From FEN-299 sp963727765 (GTDB taxonomy: Bacteria > Acidobacteriota > Vicinamibacteria > Vicinamibacterales > Fen-181), in assembly GCA_963727765.1 (NCBI GenBank), contig CAVSGZ010000008.1, positions 310,001 through 374,000 of the forward strand: 64,000 bases of DNA, read 5' to 3'. The translations under genes and the position numbers were made by a program. The notes under the pieces were generated by a model that made no database searches, was not told the DNA's origin, and saw nothing but the letters and a program-made list of their open reading frames with translations. Below are positions 43,287 through 53,664 of the stretch, piece by piece (the first letter of the stretch is position 1; the number at the start of each line of letters is the position of its first letter).

Positions 43287-44144
43287 TCAACGTCCTGCGG
43301 CCGCTCGAACCCTGACCCCCAGCATCACCGGCACCGGCCGCGGTTCCTTTCCCGACGGGCTGTTCACGGTGCGCACGCCGGCTCCGGGCTCCTGGACGAG
43401 CATGATGCTGCTGCCGCCGCCATCCAGGTTGATCGCCTGGGTGCAACCGTGCGCCTTGAGGATCCCGGCCAGCTCGTATAACGTCACCCCCTCGCTGAAA
43501 CCGGGTTGGCGCCCGTCGACGACGACCAGAAGCAGCCAGGTGCCCGTGTCGTCGAAGCCGAGGGCGGTGCGCGGATGGAGCGTCTGGGTTGCGGGATTGG
43601 GGATGATCTTGGAGTCGACGAGCAACTCGGAGGTCCAGTCGGCCACGGCGGTGACGACCGTGTCGGTTGGCTTTGGCGTCCCGATGTGAGGCTTGCCTGC
43701 GCCGTCAATCCAGAACGAGGTCCGGCCCTTTTCCACCGGGCTGATCACCTGGCCGCCCGACACCACGAGCCCGTGCATGTCGACCGGTCGGCCCTCGAAC
43801 CAATCGGCATCGTCCGGCTTGGCGTTCAGTCCCGAAAACGCGTTGGCATTCACCGCAGCCAGCGCATGGAACTTCCTGAATAAGTCGATCGGTGGTGTCA
43901 GCTGGCTCTCTGCCGGGCCGGGGCCGTCGGGATCGTCTCCGGGCAGCGTGAAGACCTCCAGTTTCGGCGAATTGAGCGCCACCTTCAGGTAGTAAATCCT
44001 GAGCGGCCTCGGCGCGGACCGGGTCTCGGTCCAGCAGGTGAGAGCACCGGGCTGGTCCGGGAAGAGGTCGAGAACGCTCTGGCCAAGTGCAAGGCCTGAG
44101 AACAGGACCAGCGCGAGAACGGCGAGAGTCTTCTTCATGTTCAT
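43287..44144 (-). CDS. Secreted phosphodiester glycosidase-like protein (NAGPA domain)
   Basis: 285 residues with a signal peptide (TLAVLALVLFSGLALGQ). The NAGPA/DUF2233 fold is marked by AAVNANAFSG, HPRTALGFDDTG, LLLVVVDGRQPGFSEGVTL and the near-terminal NLDGGGSSIML. The family includes the enzyme that uncovers mannose 6-phosphate and bacterial exopolysaccharide or peptidoglycan-associated proteins; the substrate here is unknown. ATG at 44144 was chosen to give a normal signal peptide, though no strong ribosome-binding site precedes it. It diverges from creD. Confidence 0.85.
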   Translation of the reverse strand: MNMKKTLAVLALVLFSGLALGQSVLDLFPDQPGALTCWTETRSAPRPLRIYYLKVALNSPKLEVFTLPGDDPDGPGPAESQLTPPIDLFRKFHALAAVNANAFSGLNAKPDDADWFEGRPVDMHGLVVSGGQVISPVEKGRTSFWIDGAGKPHIGTPKPTDTVVTAVADWTSELLVDSKIIPNPATQTLHPRTALGFDDTGTWLLLVVVDGRQPGFSEGVTLYELAGILKAHGCTQAINLDGGGSSIMLVQEPGAGVRTVNSPSGKEPRPVPVMLGVRVRAAAGR

Positions 44145-44256
44145 GTCGTGCAGCCTGCGCGTCACGTCTCCTGGGCCGGGCGCCATGGTAGCAGGAAGAC
44201 GGGGCGCGCGTAGCGGGAGGGTCAGCCTTCAGCGGGCAGCGGATCCCGGAGGGAGG

Positions 44257-45735
44257 ATGGAGACCGACGCGAATACGGGTTATGCTCTCCCGTACCAGGC
44301 CCCACGACCCGCTTCGCTAGTGGAAGCGTCGCTGTCAATGGAACCGCTCATGAACACCGTCGTTACCCCGCCTACTCCCGCCGGGCGGTCGAGGCAGTAC
44401 GCCACGATCGTCAAAATGGCGGTCATCGCGATCCTGGTCCTGCTGCTGATGATCCCGATGGTGCTCATCTCTTCGGTTCTCTCCGAGCGCCTGCAGCGCC
44501 GCGACAGCGCCATCCGCGAGATCACCGGGACCTGGGGGGACGCGCAGACGATCGCCGGCCCCATGCTCGTCGTCCCCTACCGCTACAGTGTCAAGACGTC
44601 GAAGGAGCAGGCTGTCAAGGGCCGAACGGAACGCGTGGAGGCGGTGGAGACGGCGGTGGCCCACGCCTACTTTCTGCCGGCTTCGCTGAAGGTCAGTGGA
44701 AACCTGAAGCCGAGCCGCCTGCACCGCGGCATCTACGAAGCGGTCGTCTACAGTGGGACGCTGCAGCTCCAGGGGACGTTCGCCCCGCCGTCGTTCGACG
44801 AATGGAACGTGAAGCCCGAGGACGTGATGTGGAGCGACGCCGTCGTCGCGCTGGTGGTCTCGGATCTGCGAGGCGCCCGCGAGGCCCTCGTGATGAAATG
44901 GGGCGACGCCTCGTTCCTGCTCGCGCCGGGTTGGACGCTCGGCGGCTTCGCCTCCGGCGTGAGCGCCCGCCTCAAGGGCCTGACGCTGCCGGCGGCGAAT
45001 GTCCCGTTCTCGTGCGCGCTGACGCTCAACGGCAGTCGCGGCATCAGCATCGCGCCTGTTGGCGTGCACAACGACGTCTTTCTCTCCTCAGCGTGGCCGG
45101 ACCCGAGCTTCCGGGGGGCCTTCCTGCCCACCGAGCGGACGATCTCCGCGTCAGGTTTCGAGGCCAGGTGGCAGGTGTCCTACTACGGCCGTTCCTACCC
45201 GCAGCAATGGACCGACCAGACCGACCCCGCGCCGTTGACCAGGTCATCAATCGAGGCCTCGCTGTTCGGGGTGGACCTGGTCTCGGTGGTCGATTCCTAC
45301 CGGTTCGTCGAGCGCTCGATCAAGTACGGCGTGCTGTTCATCGCGCTCGTCTTCACGACCTTCTTCCTGTTCGAGGTCCTCGCGCGCATCCGGATCCACC
45401 CGTTCCAGTACGCGCTGGTGGGCGCAGCGCTCTGCCTGTTCTACCTCGCGCTGCTCTCCCTCTCCGAGTTCATCTCGTTCGGCGCCTCGTACCTGGCCGG
45501 CGCGGCGACAGCCTCGCTGATGGTCACGCTCTACAGTTTCAAGGTGCTCAGAAGCGGCGCGCGCTCGCTCGTCGTGACGGCTGGCCTCGCCGTGATCTAC
45601 ACGTTCCTGTACGTGATCCTGCGGTTGCAGGACTACTCGCTGCTGCTCGGCACGGCCGGGCTCTTCCTCGTGCTCGCCGTCATGATGTACGTCACGCGGA
45701 ACATCGACTGGTACGCGCGGGACCGCGAGGGGTGA
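44257..45735 (+). CDS. creD: Cell envelope integrity protein CreD
   Basis: 492 residues. One N-terminal membrane helix (MAVIAILVLLLMIPMVLISS) precedes a large periplasmic domain with ITGTWGDAQTIAGPMLVVPY. Five or six C-terminal helices follow, including IKYGVLFIALVFTTFFLFEV, HPFQYALVGAALCLFYLALL and SLSEFISFGASYLAGA. This is the CreD (YjcD-like inner membrane) layout. CreD is linked to envelope stress and beta-lactam response. ATG at 44257 follows a GGAGGGAGG tract; an internal ATG at 44350 would shorten the tail before the helix by 31 residues. No creBC genes are adjacent. Confidence 0.9.
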   Translation: METDANTGYALPYQAPRPASLVEASLSMEPLMNTVVTPPTPAGRSRQYATIVKMAVIAILVLLLMIPMVLISSVLSERLQRRDSAIREITGTWGDAQTIAGPMLVVPYRYSVKTSKEQAVKGRTERVEAVETAVAHAYFLPASLKVSGNLKPSRLHRGIYEAVVYSGTLQLQGTFAPPSFDEWNVKPEDVMWSDAVVALVVSDLRGAREALVMKWGDASFLLAPGWTLGGFASGVSARLKGLTLPAANVPFSCALTLNGSRGISIAPVGVHNDVFLSSAWPDPSFRGAFLPTERTISASGFEARWQVSYYGRSYPQQWTDQTDPAPLTRSSIEASLFGVDLVSVVDSYRFVERSIKYGVLFIALVFTTFFLFEVLARIRIHPFQYALVGAALCLFYLALLSLSEFISFGASYLAGAATASLMVTLYSFKVLRSGARSLVVTAGLAVIYTFLYVILRLQDYSLLLGTAGLFLVLAVMMYVTRNIDWYARDREG

Positions 45736-45869
45736 GCGACGCGAACTTCGGACGGCCGACGTCCGCCCGGGACGGCGATCCGGGATGAACGGCGCGGGAC
45801 CGCTGTGTTCTATCTTCCGCCCGAGCGCGCGACGATGCCGAAGGAGAGCCGCAGATTGTGCTGCGTGTG

Positions 45870-46244
45870 CTACCGCCCGGTGACTTCCATCCGCTCGGTG
45901 ACCTCCAGCGTCGGCCAGCCGGCCTTGTTCGAGTCGGTTGGGGTCGCGGTGATCGTGAAACGCTCGTTGCCGGTCACGGCTGCGGTGAACGTGTAGCCGC
46001 GCTGCTCGGTGCCGCCTGGCAGGAGTCCGTCCTGGCCGAGTTGCTCGAGCGTCGCGTAACTGCCGTGCGCCACGAGGTATTGCCGCTCCGCCTGGCCGAT
46101 GGCCAGCAACTGCTGTCGGATCGCCGTGGTGTCGACCTGCTCCTGCGGCGCCTTCCCGCCGGGCCCGATGTTCACGGACCGGTTGAACAGGTAGAACCCG
46201 ACGCCGAGGGCGACGATCAGGCCAACGAGGCCAAGGGCTCGCAT
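45870..46244 (-). CDS. Pilin-like single-helix protein
   Basis: 124 residues: a hydrophobic N-terminal helix (MRALGLVGLIVALGVGFYLF) and a small outer domain. The segment IGQAERQYLVAHGSYATLEQ resembles the AExxYYxxHGxYA-type motif of type IV pilins and minor pseudopilins, and YTFTAAVTG is a typical strand. The prepilin peptidase site (G-FTxxE) is absent, so it is probably not processed as a pilin. It lies 8 bp after asnS on the same strand, with GAGAGGA as ribosome site. Confidence 0.65.
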   Translation of the reverse strand: MRALGLVGLIVALGVGFYLFNRSVNIGPGGKAPQEQVDTTAIRQQLLAIGQAERQYLVAHGSYATLEQLGQDGLLPGGTEQRGYTFTAAVTGNERFTITATPTDSNKAGWPTLEVTERMEVTGR

Positions 46245-46252
46245 AGATCCTC

Positions 46253-47653
<1,401 letters not shown>

Positions 47654-47693
47654 CGCAGCGCTCCTCGAGAGCCTGAGAACCAACCAGGCTCTC

Positions 47694-47767
47694 GGGCTCA
47701 AGGCTCAGGACTCAAGGCTCAGGCACGAGAGAGGTTCGAGACGCGGCTTGAGCCCCAAGCCCTGAGC
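47694..47767. repeat. Inverted heptamer array, family A
   Basis: Left units GGGCTCA, AGGCTCA, GGACTCA, AGGCTCA (47694-47721); right units CTTGAGC, CCCAAGC, CCTGAGC (47747-47767) run in the opposite sense, so the halves can pair across about 25 nt. It fills much of the gap between asnS and the Asp-box gene. Confidence 0.85.
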
Positions 47768-47807
47768 CGCCACCAACTCTCGCGTTGCTGGACGTCCGAT
47801 CATACCG

Positions 47808-50800
47808 CTAACGAACGGCGGCCCGCGCCTTCCAGTACGCGGGCACGTCGTTGTCCATCACGGCGCGGTACGCCACGCGCGCGTCCGTCAGGTCCTTCTC
47901 GATCGTCGCCAGCACCGCGATCGACGTGTCGGTTGGCTTGAAGTTGAAACCGCCCGCGACATCGCCCGCGCCCGGCCCGACCTCACCGGCGAGCCACAAC
48001 AGGTTCATGTAGACGCGGTACGCCTGCTGGTAGTACTTGTCGTCGCTCAACCGCGCCGCCGGCTCGAGCAGGCGATCCTCGACCGCGACCAGCTTCTCCA
48101 TGAGGGCGGCCGTTGCCTTCAGGGCGACCTCCCGGTGCTGCTCGGCCGGCAATCCCCGCTGGATCTCCTCGAGCGCGCGGCGTTCGATCTCGATGCGGTT
48201 GATCATGTCGGCCGTCTCGCTGACGTCCTCGCGGATTCGGAGCTGGAGCTTGAGCGACGCCGCGAGGTCGGCGTCGCTGCCGGGCGTTCTCGGATCCCGG
48301 AGAATTTCGAGCGGCGCGGAGACTGACTGGCCGTCGACCGTCAGCCTGACGGAGTATTTCCCGGGAATCGCATAGGGTCCCGCGCCAGCGTCCTCGAGAC
48401 CCCAGTGCGTGACCGGTCGCGTCTGCTTGCCGCGGAACCGGGGCTCCTCGAACAGGTACGGGTTCTCCGGCGGCGTCGCGCGCAGTGCCACCAGGCGCGG
48501 TCCCTCGTAGCGGAGGTCCCATGCGACGCGGCCCAGGCCGGTTCCCGCCCGAGGCTTCAGCATCCGAACGAGCGCGCCCTGGTTGTCGAGGATCTCGAGT
48601 GTCACCGGGGTCTTCGGGGTCGCAGCGAGTGAGAAGGTCACGAGCGCCTGCCCGCCGTCGATGTACCGGTAAGTCGGCCGCGGGTTGAACAGGCGGACCG
48701 ACGACTTCTGTGGGTCAGCCACCATCTGCTCGAGTGGCGAGACGTCGTCGAGCACGTAGAGCCCACGTCCGTACGTGGAGACCACCACGTCGTGGTACGC
48801 CTTCTGCGTGGCAATCCAGGTGACGGGGGACGGCGGCAGTCCGCCCTGCAGCCCGGTCCAGTGCGCGCCGTCGTCGAGCGAGTAATAGAAGCCGTGCCCG
48901 GTGCCCGCGAACAGCAGCCCCCTGCGGTTCGGCGATTCGGCGACCGAGCGGACGTAGTCCAGCGGGTTGCCGTTCGGGAGGCGGTCACTCAACTTCCGCC
49001 ATGTCTGGCCGTAGTCGGTCGTCTCGTAGATGAACGGATCGCGGTTGTCCATCAGGTGGAAGTCCACCGCGATGTACGCCGTGCCGGGATCGAAGTGCGA
49101 TGGTGCGATCTGCGTCACGGTCCCCCAGGCTGGCAGCCCGACGATCCCCTTCGTCACGTTGGTCCACTCGCCGCCGCCATTTCGCGTCAACCACACCTGC
49201 CCATCGTTGGTGCCGGCCCAGATCAGCCCCTTCTGCACCTCGGAAGGCGCAATCGCGAACACGACCTCGCCGTAGAACTGCCCGAGGTTGTCGCCCACGA
49301 TTCCTCCGGACGACACCAGGCGTTTCGGGTCGTTGGTGGACAGGTCCGGACTGATGGGGCGCCAGCTCTGGCCGCCGCTGGTGGTCTCGAGGATCACCTG
49401 GCAGCCGTAGAGCACGCGGTTGTGGTCGAAGGGGTCAATTGCCAGCGGTGCGCTCCAGTGGCAGCGGTACTTCGCGTCGCCCGGCGGCGAGTCGAGCGTG
49501 ATCTTCCACGGCGCGACCGCCCGCACCACCTTCGAACGGGCGTCGTACCGGGTAACCTTGTTGCCGTAGCAGCTGGCCCACACGACGTCCGGGTCGGCGG
49601 GATCAGGGATGGTGAACCCCGACTCGCACCCGCCGAGGTGGTGCTCCCACGGCTGGCCGGTGAAGTAGGCGGTGGGCAGCAGCTCGGGCTCGTTGACCGG
49701 CCCTCGCATGGTCCCGTCGTCCTGCATGTTGCTGTAGACGTGGTAGGGCGCCTCGTTGTCGACCGCAACGTGGTACATCTGGCCGATCGGCAGCAGCGGC
49801 CTCATGAAGCTCCGGCCGTGCTGCTCGGTGATGATGAGGCCCCCGTCGTCGGTAATGACGAAGCGGTCGGCGTTGCGCGGGTCGATCCAGATGTCGTGCG
49901 TGTCGCCACCCCACGGTTTCTCGTAGAAGCTCTGGCCGCCGTCGGTCGACACCCAGAACGAGCTGTTGGCCACGAGCACCTCGTCTGCAGAGGCAGGCGA
50001 TACGGCGAGGCGGATGTAGTAGCCCGCGCGGCCGATCAGCCCGCGCTGCCAGTTCACCACGCGCCAGGAGTTGCCGCCGTTGTCGGAACGCCACAGCGAT
50101 CCCTGGTCGCTCGTCTGGATGAGCGCGTAGACGCGGCTCGAGTCGGAGGGGGCGAAGGCCACGTCGATCTTGCCGACCGGGGACTTCGGCAGCCCGTGCT
50201 CTTCGATGCGCGTCCACGTCGTGCCGCCGTCGTGCGAGATGAAGACGCCGCTGCCGGGGCCGCCGCTGAACTCGGCCCACGTGTGCATCTCGACCTGCCA
50301 GGCGCCAGCCACGAGCGTCCGCGGATCGTCTGGGTCCATCGACAGCCCTGAGCACCCGGTGTTCTCGTCCACGAACAACACGCGCGCCCAGTGCCGGCCG
50401 CCGTCGGTTGTGCGGAACACGCCACGCTCCTGCTGCGGGCCCGTCGCACGGCCCACCGCACAGACGAAGACGATGTCGGGGTCGCGGGGGTGGACCAGCA
50501 CCCTGGCGATCCGGCCGGTCTCGTCGAGGCCCATGTGTGTCCATGTCTTGCCGGCGTCGGTCGATTTGTAGACGCCGTCTCCCATGACGTCGATGTCGCG
50601 GATGGCCCAGGCCTCGCCCGTGCCGGCCCAGACGGTGGTCGGCTCGGAGGGCGCCACTGCGAGCGCCCCAATGGCGGCAACAGGTTGGTCGTCGAAGACC
50701 GGCTTCCAGCTCAACCCGCCATCGACAGTCTTCCACACGCCACCCGACGCGGCGCCGACGTAGTAGACCTCGGGCTTGCCGGGAACGCCGGCGATCGCCG

Positions 50801-50951
50801 ACGCGCGGTTGCCGACCGCCGGCCCGAGGAAGCGGAACTGGAGGCCGGCCGGCCCGGCGGGGCTCTCCTGCGACTGCGCGAAGACGACAAGGCTGGCCGC
50901 GACGGCCAGCGCCATGCCGGCGGCGAGGCGGAACGCTCGAGTGTGATGCAT
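47808..50951 (-). CDS. Secreted Asp-box (sialidase/VPS10-like) beta-propeller protein
   Basis: 1047 residues with a signal peptide (GMALAVAASLVVFAQ). About ten Asp-box turns (SxDxGxTW) are visible, among them GGVWKTVDGGLSW, GVYKSTDAGKTW, GVFRTTDGGRHW, GVFISHDGGTTW, LWRSDNGGNSW, IYETTDYGQTW and YYSLDDGAHW, which predicts a large double propeller. The last 250 residues form a beta-rich then helical tail. Homologues are annotated as glycosyl hydrolases or sortilin-like, but no catalytic set is evident. ATG at 50951 gives a proper signal peptide but lacks a clear Shine-Dalgarno. Confidence 0.85.
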   Translation of the reverse strand: MHHTRAFRLAAGMALAVAASLVVFAQSQESPAGPAGLQFRFLGPAVGNRASAIAGVPGKPEVYYVGAASGGVWKTVDGGLSWKPVFDDQPVAAIGALAVAPSEPTTVWAGTGEAWAIRDIDVMGDGVYKSTDAGKTWTHMGLDETGRIARVLVHPRDPDIVFVCAVGRATGPQQERGVFRTTDGGRHWARVLFVDENTGCSGLSMDPDDPRTLVAGAWQVEMHTWAEFSGGPGSGVFISHDGGTTWTRIEEHGLPKSPVGKIDVAFAPSDSSRVYALIQTSDQGSLWRSDNGGNSWRVVNWQRGLIGRAGYYIRLAVSPASADEVLVANSSFWVSTDGGQSFYEKPWGGDTHDIWIDPRNADRFVITDDGGLIITEQHGRSFMRPLLPIGQMYHVAVDNEAPYHVYSNMQDDGTMRGPVNEPELLPTAYFTGQPWEHHLGGCESGFTIPDPADPDVVWASCYGNKVTRYDARSKVVRAVAPWKITLDSPPGDAKYRCHWSAPLAIDPFDHNRVLYGCQVILETTSGGQSWRPISPDLSTNDPKRLVSSGGIVGDNLGQFYGEVVFAIAPSEVQKGLIWAGTNDGQVWLTRNGGGEWTNVTKGIVGLPAWGTVTQIAPSHFDPGTAYIAVDFHLMDNRDPFIYETTDYGQTWRKLSDRLPNGNPLDYVRSVAESPNRRGLLFAGTGHGFYYSLDDGAHWTGLQGGLPPSPVTWIATQKAYHDVVVSTYGRGLYVLDDVSPLEQMVADPQKSSVRLFNPRPTYRYIDGGQALVTFSLAATPKTPVTLEILDNQGALVRMLKPRAGTGLGRVAWDLRYEGPRLVALRATPPENPYLFEEPRFRGKQTRPVTHWGLEDAGAGPYAIPGKYSVRLTVDGQSVSAPLEILRDPRTPGSDADLAASLKLQLRIREDVSETADMINRIEIERRALEEIQRGLPAEQHREVALKATAALMEKLVAVEDRLLEPAARLSDDKYYQQAYRVYMNLLWLAGEVGPGAGDVAGGFNFKPTDTSIAVLATIEKDLTDARVAYRAVMDNDVPAYWKARAAVR

Positions 50952-51097
50952 ATGGCGAAGATCCCAGTTGCAGAGCCGATCCGCATTGTGGCACAGACGT
51001 GCCGTCACGGCTGGAGAGGAGAGACCGACTCGCGGGTGCTGGCAGACCATCGCTCGAAGAGCCAGCGGGGCAAGGCGACAGGGCAACGCCCCCGGCT

Positions 51098-51640
51098 CTA
51101 CCAGTCGGAGCCGCTGGCCTTCACGTCGAATGTGCGGCGGTTCGCGTCTCCCGCCAGCTTGTACTTCGCCGGCCCGATGAGGGTCGCCCCTCCGCCGGCG
51201 ATGGTCGCCGCGAGCCACTTCTTCGCCTGGGCCTGGTCCGCGCCCTCGAAATGCAGCCCTGCCAGCGTGCCGAACAGCCGAAGGCACAGCGCGTCCTTGG
51301 CCGGGCCGCTCTGCGTCACGACGGCGTTGATGTACTCGATCTTGCCCGGCGTGATCCCGTAGAAGCGGACCTGGTAGCTCACCAGCGGCGTCCCGGACTC
51401 GCACATCCAGACGTTGGTGCGGTTCTCCTGCATCGGCCCCTTGCACGTGAGCCCGATGGCCGCGAGATCCGCCCGGATGTCGTTGGCCCACAGCCCGCGG
51501 AGCCACCGAGTCTCCATGGCGGGCGCTGCCGGCTTCGCGGCCGTCGCCGCCGATGTCTGTGGAGTGCCGCTCGGTCCGCCGCACGCCGCTGCGGCGAATG
51601 CCCCTGCCGTCAGGAAGATGGCCAGCCAGGTTCGATGCAT
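51098..51640 (-). CDS. Lipoprotein of unknown function
   Basis: 180 residues with a lipoprotein signal ending FAAAAC, lipidated cysteine 20. An alanine/proline linker follows, then a small globular domain with two more cysteines (LTCKGPMQENRTNVWMCES) that may pair in the periplasm. The end (KYKLAGDANRRTFDVKASGSDW) is not recognised. It lies between the Asp-box and GWxTD genes on the same strand. No domain name can be given. Confidence 0.7.
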   Translation of the reverse strand: MHRTWLAIFLTAGAFAAAACGGPSGTPQTSAATAAKPAAPAMETRWLRGLWANDIRADLAAIGLTCKGPMQENRTNVWMCESGTPLVSYQVRFYGITPGKIEYINAVVTQSGPAKDALCLRLFGTLAGLHFEGADQAQAKKWLAATIAGGGATLIGPAKYKLAGDANRRTFDVKASGSDW

Positions 51641-51691
51641 GAGAAGACCTGCCTCGAGAGAATGTGCCCCGACAGGACACGAGAATCCGCG

Positions 51692-52276
51692 TCAGCGCGG
51701 ATGGACGACGTAGGACACCGCCACTTCGTCGAGCAGCCGATCCGCCGACCGGCCCGCCACCCACTCGCACGCCGGGTTGAAGCGAAACACGTAACCCTCG
51801 GCCGCCGGGGCGAGCCTGGCGGGGGTACGATACGTCCACTCCTCGGTGGCCGTCTGCTCCTGATCCTGAAACGTGCGCATCGAGTCGGGCGCGCCGTAAT
51901 GCTGCCCCATGCGGATGTGCTTCTGCTCGTCGGGCTTGCCGAGCACGAGAAAGGTCCGGCCGCAGTCGTTCCACTTCTTGCCGCTGACCAGGAACCGCTT
52001 CTCGGCCGCCGCGATGCGGCGCTCGAACTCGGCGCGGACCGGGTTCCCGGGGTTCGACGGATCGGGGTTGCGCGCGCGCCAGAAGTCCTCCTGGAACTTC
52101 GCGCGCTCGGAGGGCGCCGTCGTCCTGGCTTCCTTGCGCTCGGCCTGCAGCATCAGAGGATCCACCCGGTCGAGCCAGCGCTTCCAGTCGTTGTTGGAGA
52201 TCGCCGCCGGGGCCTGGGCGCTCGGGCCGGCCCACATCGCCGCCAGGAGAAACGCGGCAAGAAGCGCTCGGTGCAT
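51692..52276 (-). CDS. GWxTD-like domain secreted protein
   Basis: 194 residues with a signal peptide (ALLAAFLLAAMWAGPSAQA). The body follows the GWxTD-domain pattern: FQEDFWRARNPDPSNPGNP, then a basic helix (RRIAAAEKRF), then CGRTFLVLGKPDEQKHIRMG. The family is common in Acidobacteriota and has no assigned function. ATG at 52276 has no ribosome site; a TATCAT hexamer ends 6 nt upstream, suggesting a leaderless message. It diverges from the TIR gene. Confidence 0.8.
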   Translation of the reverse strand: MHRALLAAFLLAAMWAGPSAQAPAAISNNDWKRWLDRVDPLMLQAERKEARTTAPSERAKFQEDFWRARNPDPSNPGNPVRAEFERRIAAAEKRFLVSGKKWNDCGRTFLVLGKPDEQKHIRMGQHYGAPDSMRTFQDQEQTATEEWTYRTPARLAPAAEGYVFRFNPACEWVAGRSADRLLDEVAVSYVVHPR

Positions 52277-52282
52277 GCGCTC

Positions 52283-52329
52283 ATGATACGCGGATTCGGG
52301 GCGGATGGAACGGCCGGGCGATGTACAAT
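52283..52329. promoter_or_regulatory. Two -10-like hexamers for the GWxTD/TIR divergent pair
   Basis: Minus strand: TATCAT (52288-52283), 6 nt before the ATG at 52276. Plus strand: TACAAT (52324-52329), 7 nt before the ATG at 52337. No Shine-Dalgarno precedes either start. The layout repeats that at 22162-22209. Confidence 0.4.
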
Positions 52330-52336
52330 CCGGGCC

Positions 52337-53551
52337 ATGCCCGACAAGCGGCGGCGGGAGCCGGCCGAGTTCGATGTGTTCGTGTCGTGCGCCGACAGAT
52401 CCGACGCCGAGATGCCTTCGACGGTCGCCGCCTACCTGGCCCGCGCGGGCTTTCACGTCCGGATGGGCGGTGTTGTCGTGGATGCCGGGCCCGAGGCGTC
52501 AGGGCCGGAGTTGGTCGACGAGTCCCCGGACTTCATCCTGCTGCTCACCCCGGCGACCGTGGGAGCGTTGGCCGATCGGACGCACGCGGTCCACGCCGAG
52601 GTGGCCCACGCCCTTTCGACCAAGCGGAACATCGTCTGCGTGATTGACGAAGCCGCGGCATCTGGGGCCGGCCTTGACGGCGGCAGCGACCTCAACGGGC
52701 TTGCCGACCAGCGCCGCGTGAACTACAACCCGGACCGCCTCGCCGAATCGCTGTCGATCCTGCAGCACAGCCTGTCGAGCGAGCCGACTGTCAACGAACG
52801 CCACGACATGCGCCGGACGCGTCGATGGTTCATCTTCGCGGCGCTGTTCGTGCTCGCGGGCTTCTCGTGGCAGACCGTGCCGATCCTCATCAAGGCCTGG
52901 CGTCAGCCGAAGCCGCTGCCGCCGGTGGCTCCGTTCACGCTCTACTGGACGAGCTTCGCCGAGCGTGTCGAGGGCGGCGTGCCCGTGGAATTCCAGTTGC
53001 AGCCAGGCGTGGCCCTCGCGGGTGGGGAGTTGGTGCGGATTGCGTTCAGCCCGAGCGCGGACGGGTTTGCCTACGTGATCGGAAAGGACTCGCGCGGACG
53101 GGTCTCGGTGCTCTTTCCGACCGACGTGGTCAAGGGCGCCAGCCGCGTGCGCGCCGGACAGGTGTATGGGGCGCCGACAGAATCGGGCTGGCTGACCATC
53201 GACGCGCAGACGGGCCTCGACACCATCTACGTCTTTGCCAGCTACGACCCGCTGCAGAATCTCGAGGAGTTGGTGGAGGAACCGGAGACGCCGGCCAATC
53301 TCGGCGCGCGCCGCGAGCTGGTGGACCAGACGGTTGCGGGCCTGCTCGACGGCCGGCATTTCCAGTACGGCCGGCGCGTGTCGATCCGGACCACCGCCTT
53401 CATCGACCAGGCGCTTTCACCGCCGCGGGGGCCGGCGACGTTCAGCGCGTCGGCGCCCGGGGGGCCTACGCTGACGCACGCAGCCCGAGTTCAGCCCGGC
53501 CTCGTCAGCGCGCTGGCGGAAGTCCGCGTGAGGTTCGCGCCTGCCAAATAG
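52337..53551 (+). CDS. TIR-like domain, membrane helix, DUF4384 fusion
   Basis: 404 residues. The N-terminal 105 residues look like a TIR domain: EFDVFVSCADRSDAE, then FHVRMGGVVVDAG, and the core strand PDFILLLTPATVGAL followed by HAEVAHAL, where glutamate 88 falls at the usual NADase catalytic position. One membrane helix follows (WFIFAALFVLAGFSW, residues 164-178). The C-terminal half holds a DUF4384-like domain (GGELVRIAFSPSADGFAYVI; VSVLFPTD). TIR would be cytoplasmic and DUF4384 periplasmic. The TIR assignment is by pattern, not by search. ATG at 52337 appears leaderless. Confidence 0.7.
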   Translation: MPDKRRREPAEFDVFVSCADRSDAEMPSTVAAYLARAGFHVRMGGVVVDAGPEASGPELVDESPDFILLLTPATVGALADRTHAVHAEVAHALSTKRNIVCVIDEAAASGAGLDGGSDLNGLADQRRVNYNPDRLAESLSILQHSLSSEPTVNERHDMRRTRRWFIFAALFVLAGFSWQTVPILIKAWRQPKPLPPVAPFTLYWTSFAERVEGGVPVEFQLQPGVALAGGELVRIAFSPSADGFAYVIGKDSRGRVSVLFPTDVVKGASRVRAGQVYGAPTESGWLTIDAQTGLDTIYVFASYDPLQNLEELVEEPETPANLGARRELVDQTVAGLLDGRHFQYGRRVSIRTTAFIDQALSPPRGPATFSASAPGGPTLTHAARVQPGLVSALAEVRVRFAPAK

Positions 53552-53664
53552 GGGTCAGGGGTCAGGGATCGGGGGTCAGGGATCAGGGGCGGGTCACGTA
53601 CGTCACGCGTGAATTGTCCCCGATCCCTGACCCCCGATCCCTGATCCCCGATCCCCGATCCCTA
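53549..53664. repeat. Large inverted heptamer array, family B, between convergent genes
   Basis: The left arm runs TAGGGGT, CAGGGGT, CAGGGAT, CGGGGGT, CAGGGAT, CAGGGGC; the right arm carries the same family in the opposite sense. A 23-bp segment at 53562-53584 is the exact reverse complement of 53622-53644, with a 37-nt loop. The TAG stops of the TIR gene and of the M14 gene open the two arms. It is likely to act as a bidirectional terminator. Confidence 0.85.

Noticed and set aside
47654..47701. N-terminal extension of asnS to an upstream start
   Set aside because: The extra residues are not found in the family, and the ATG at 47653 has GAGGAG upstream.
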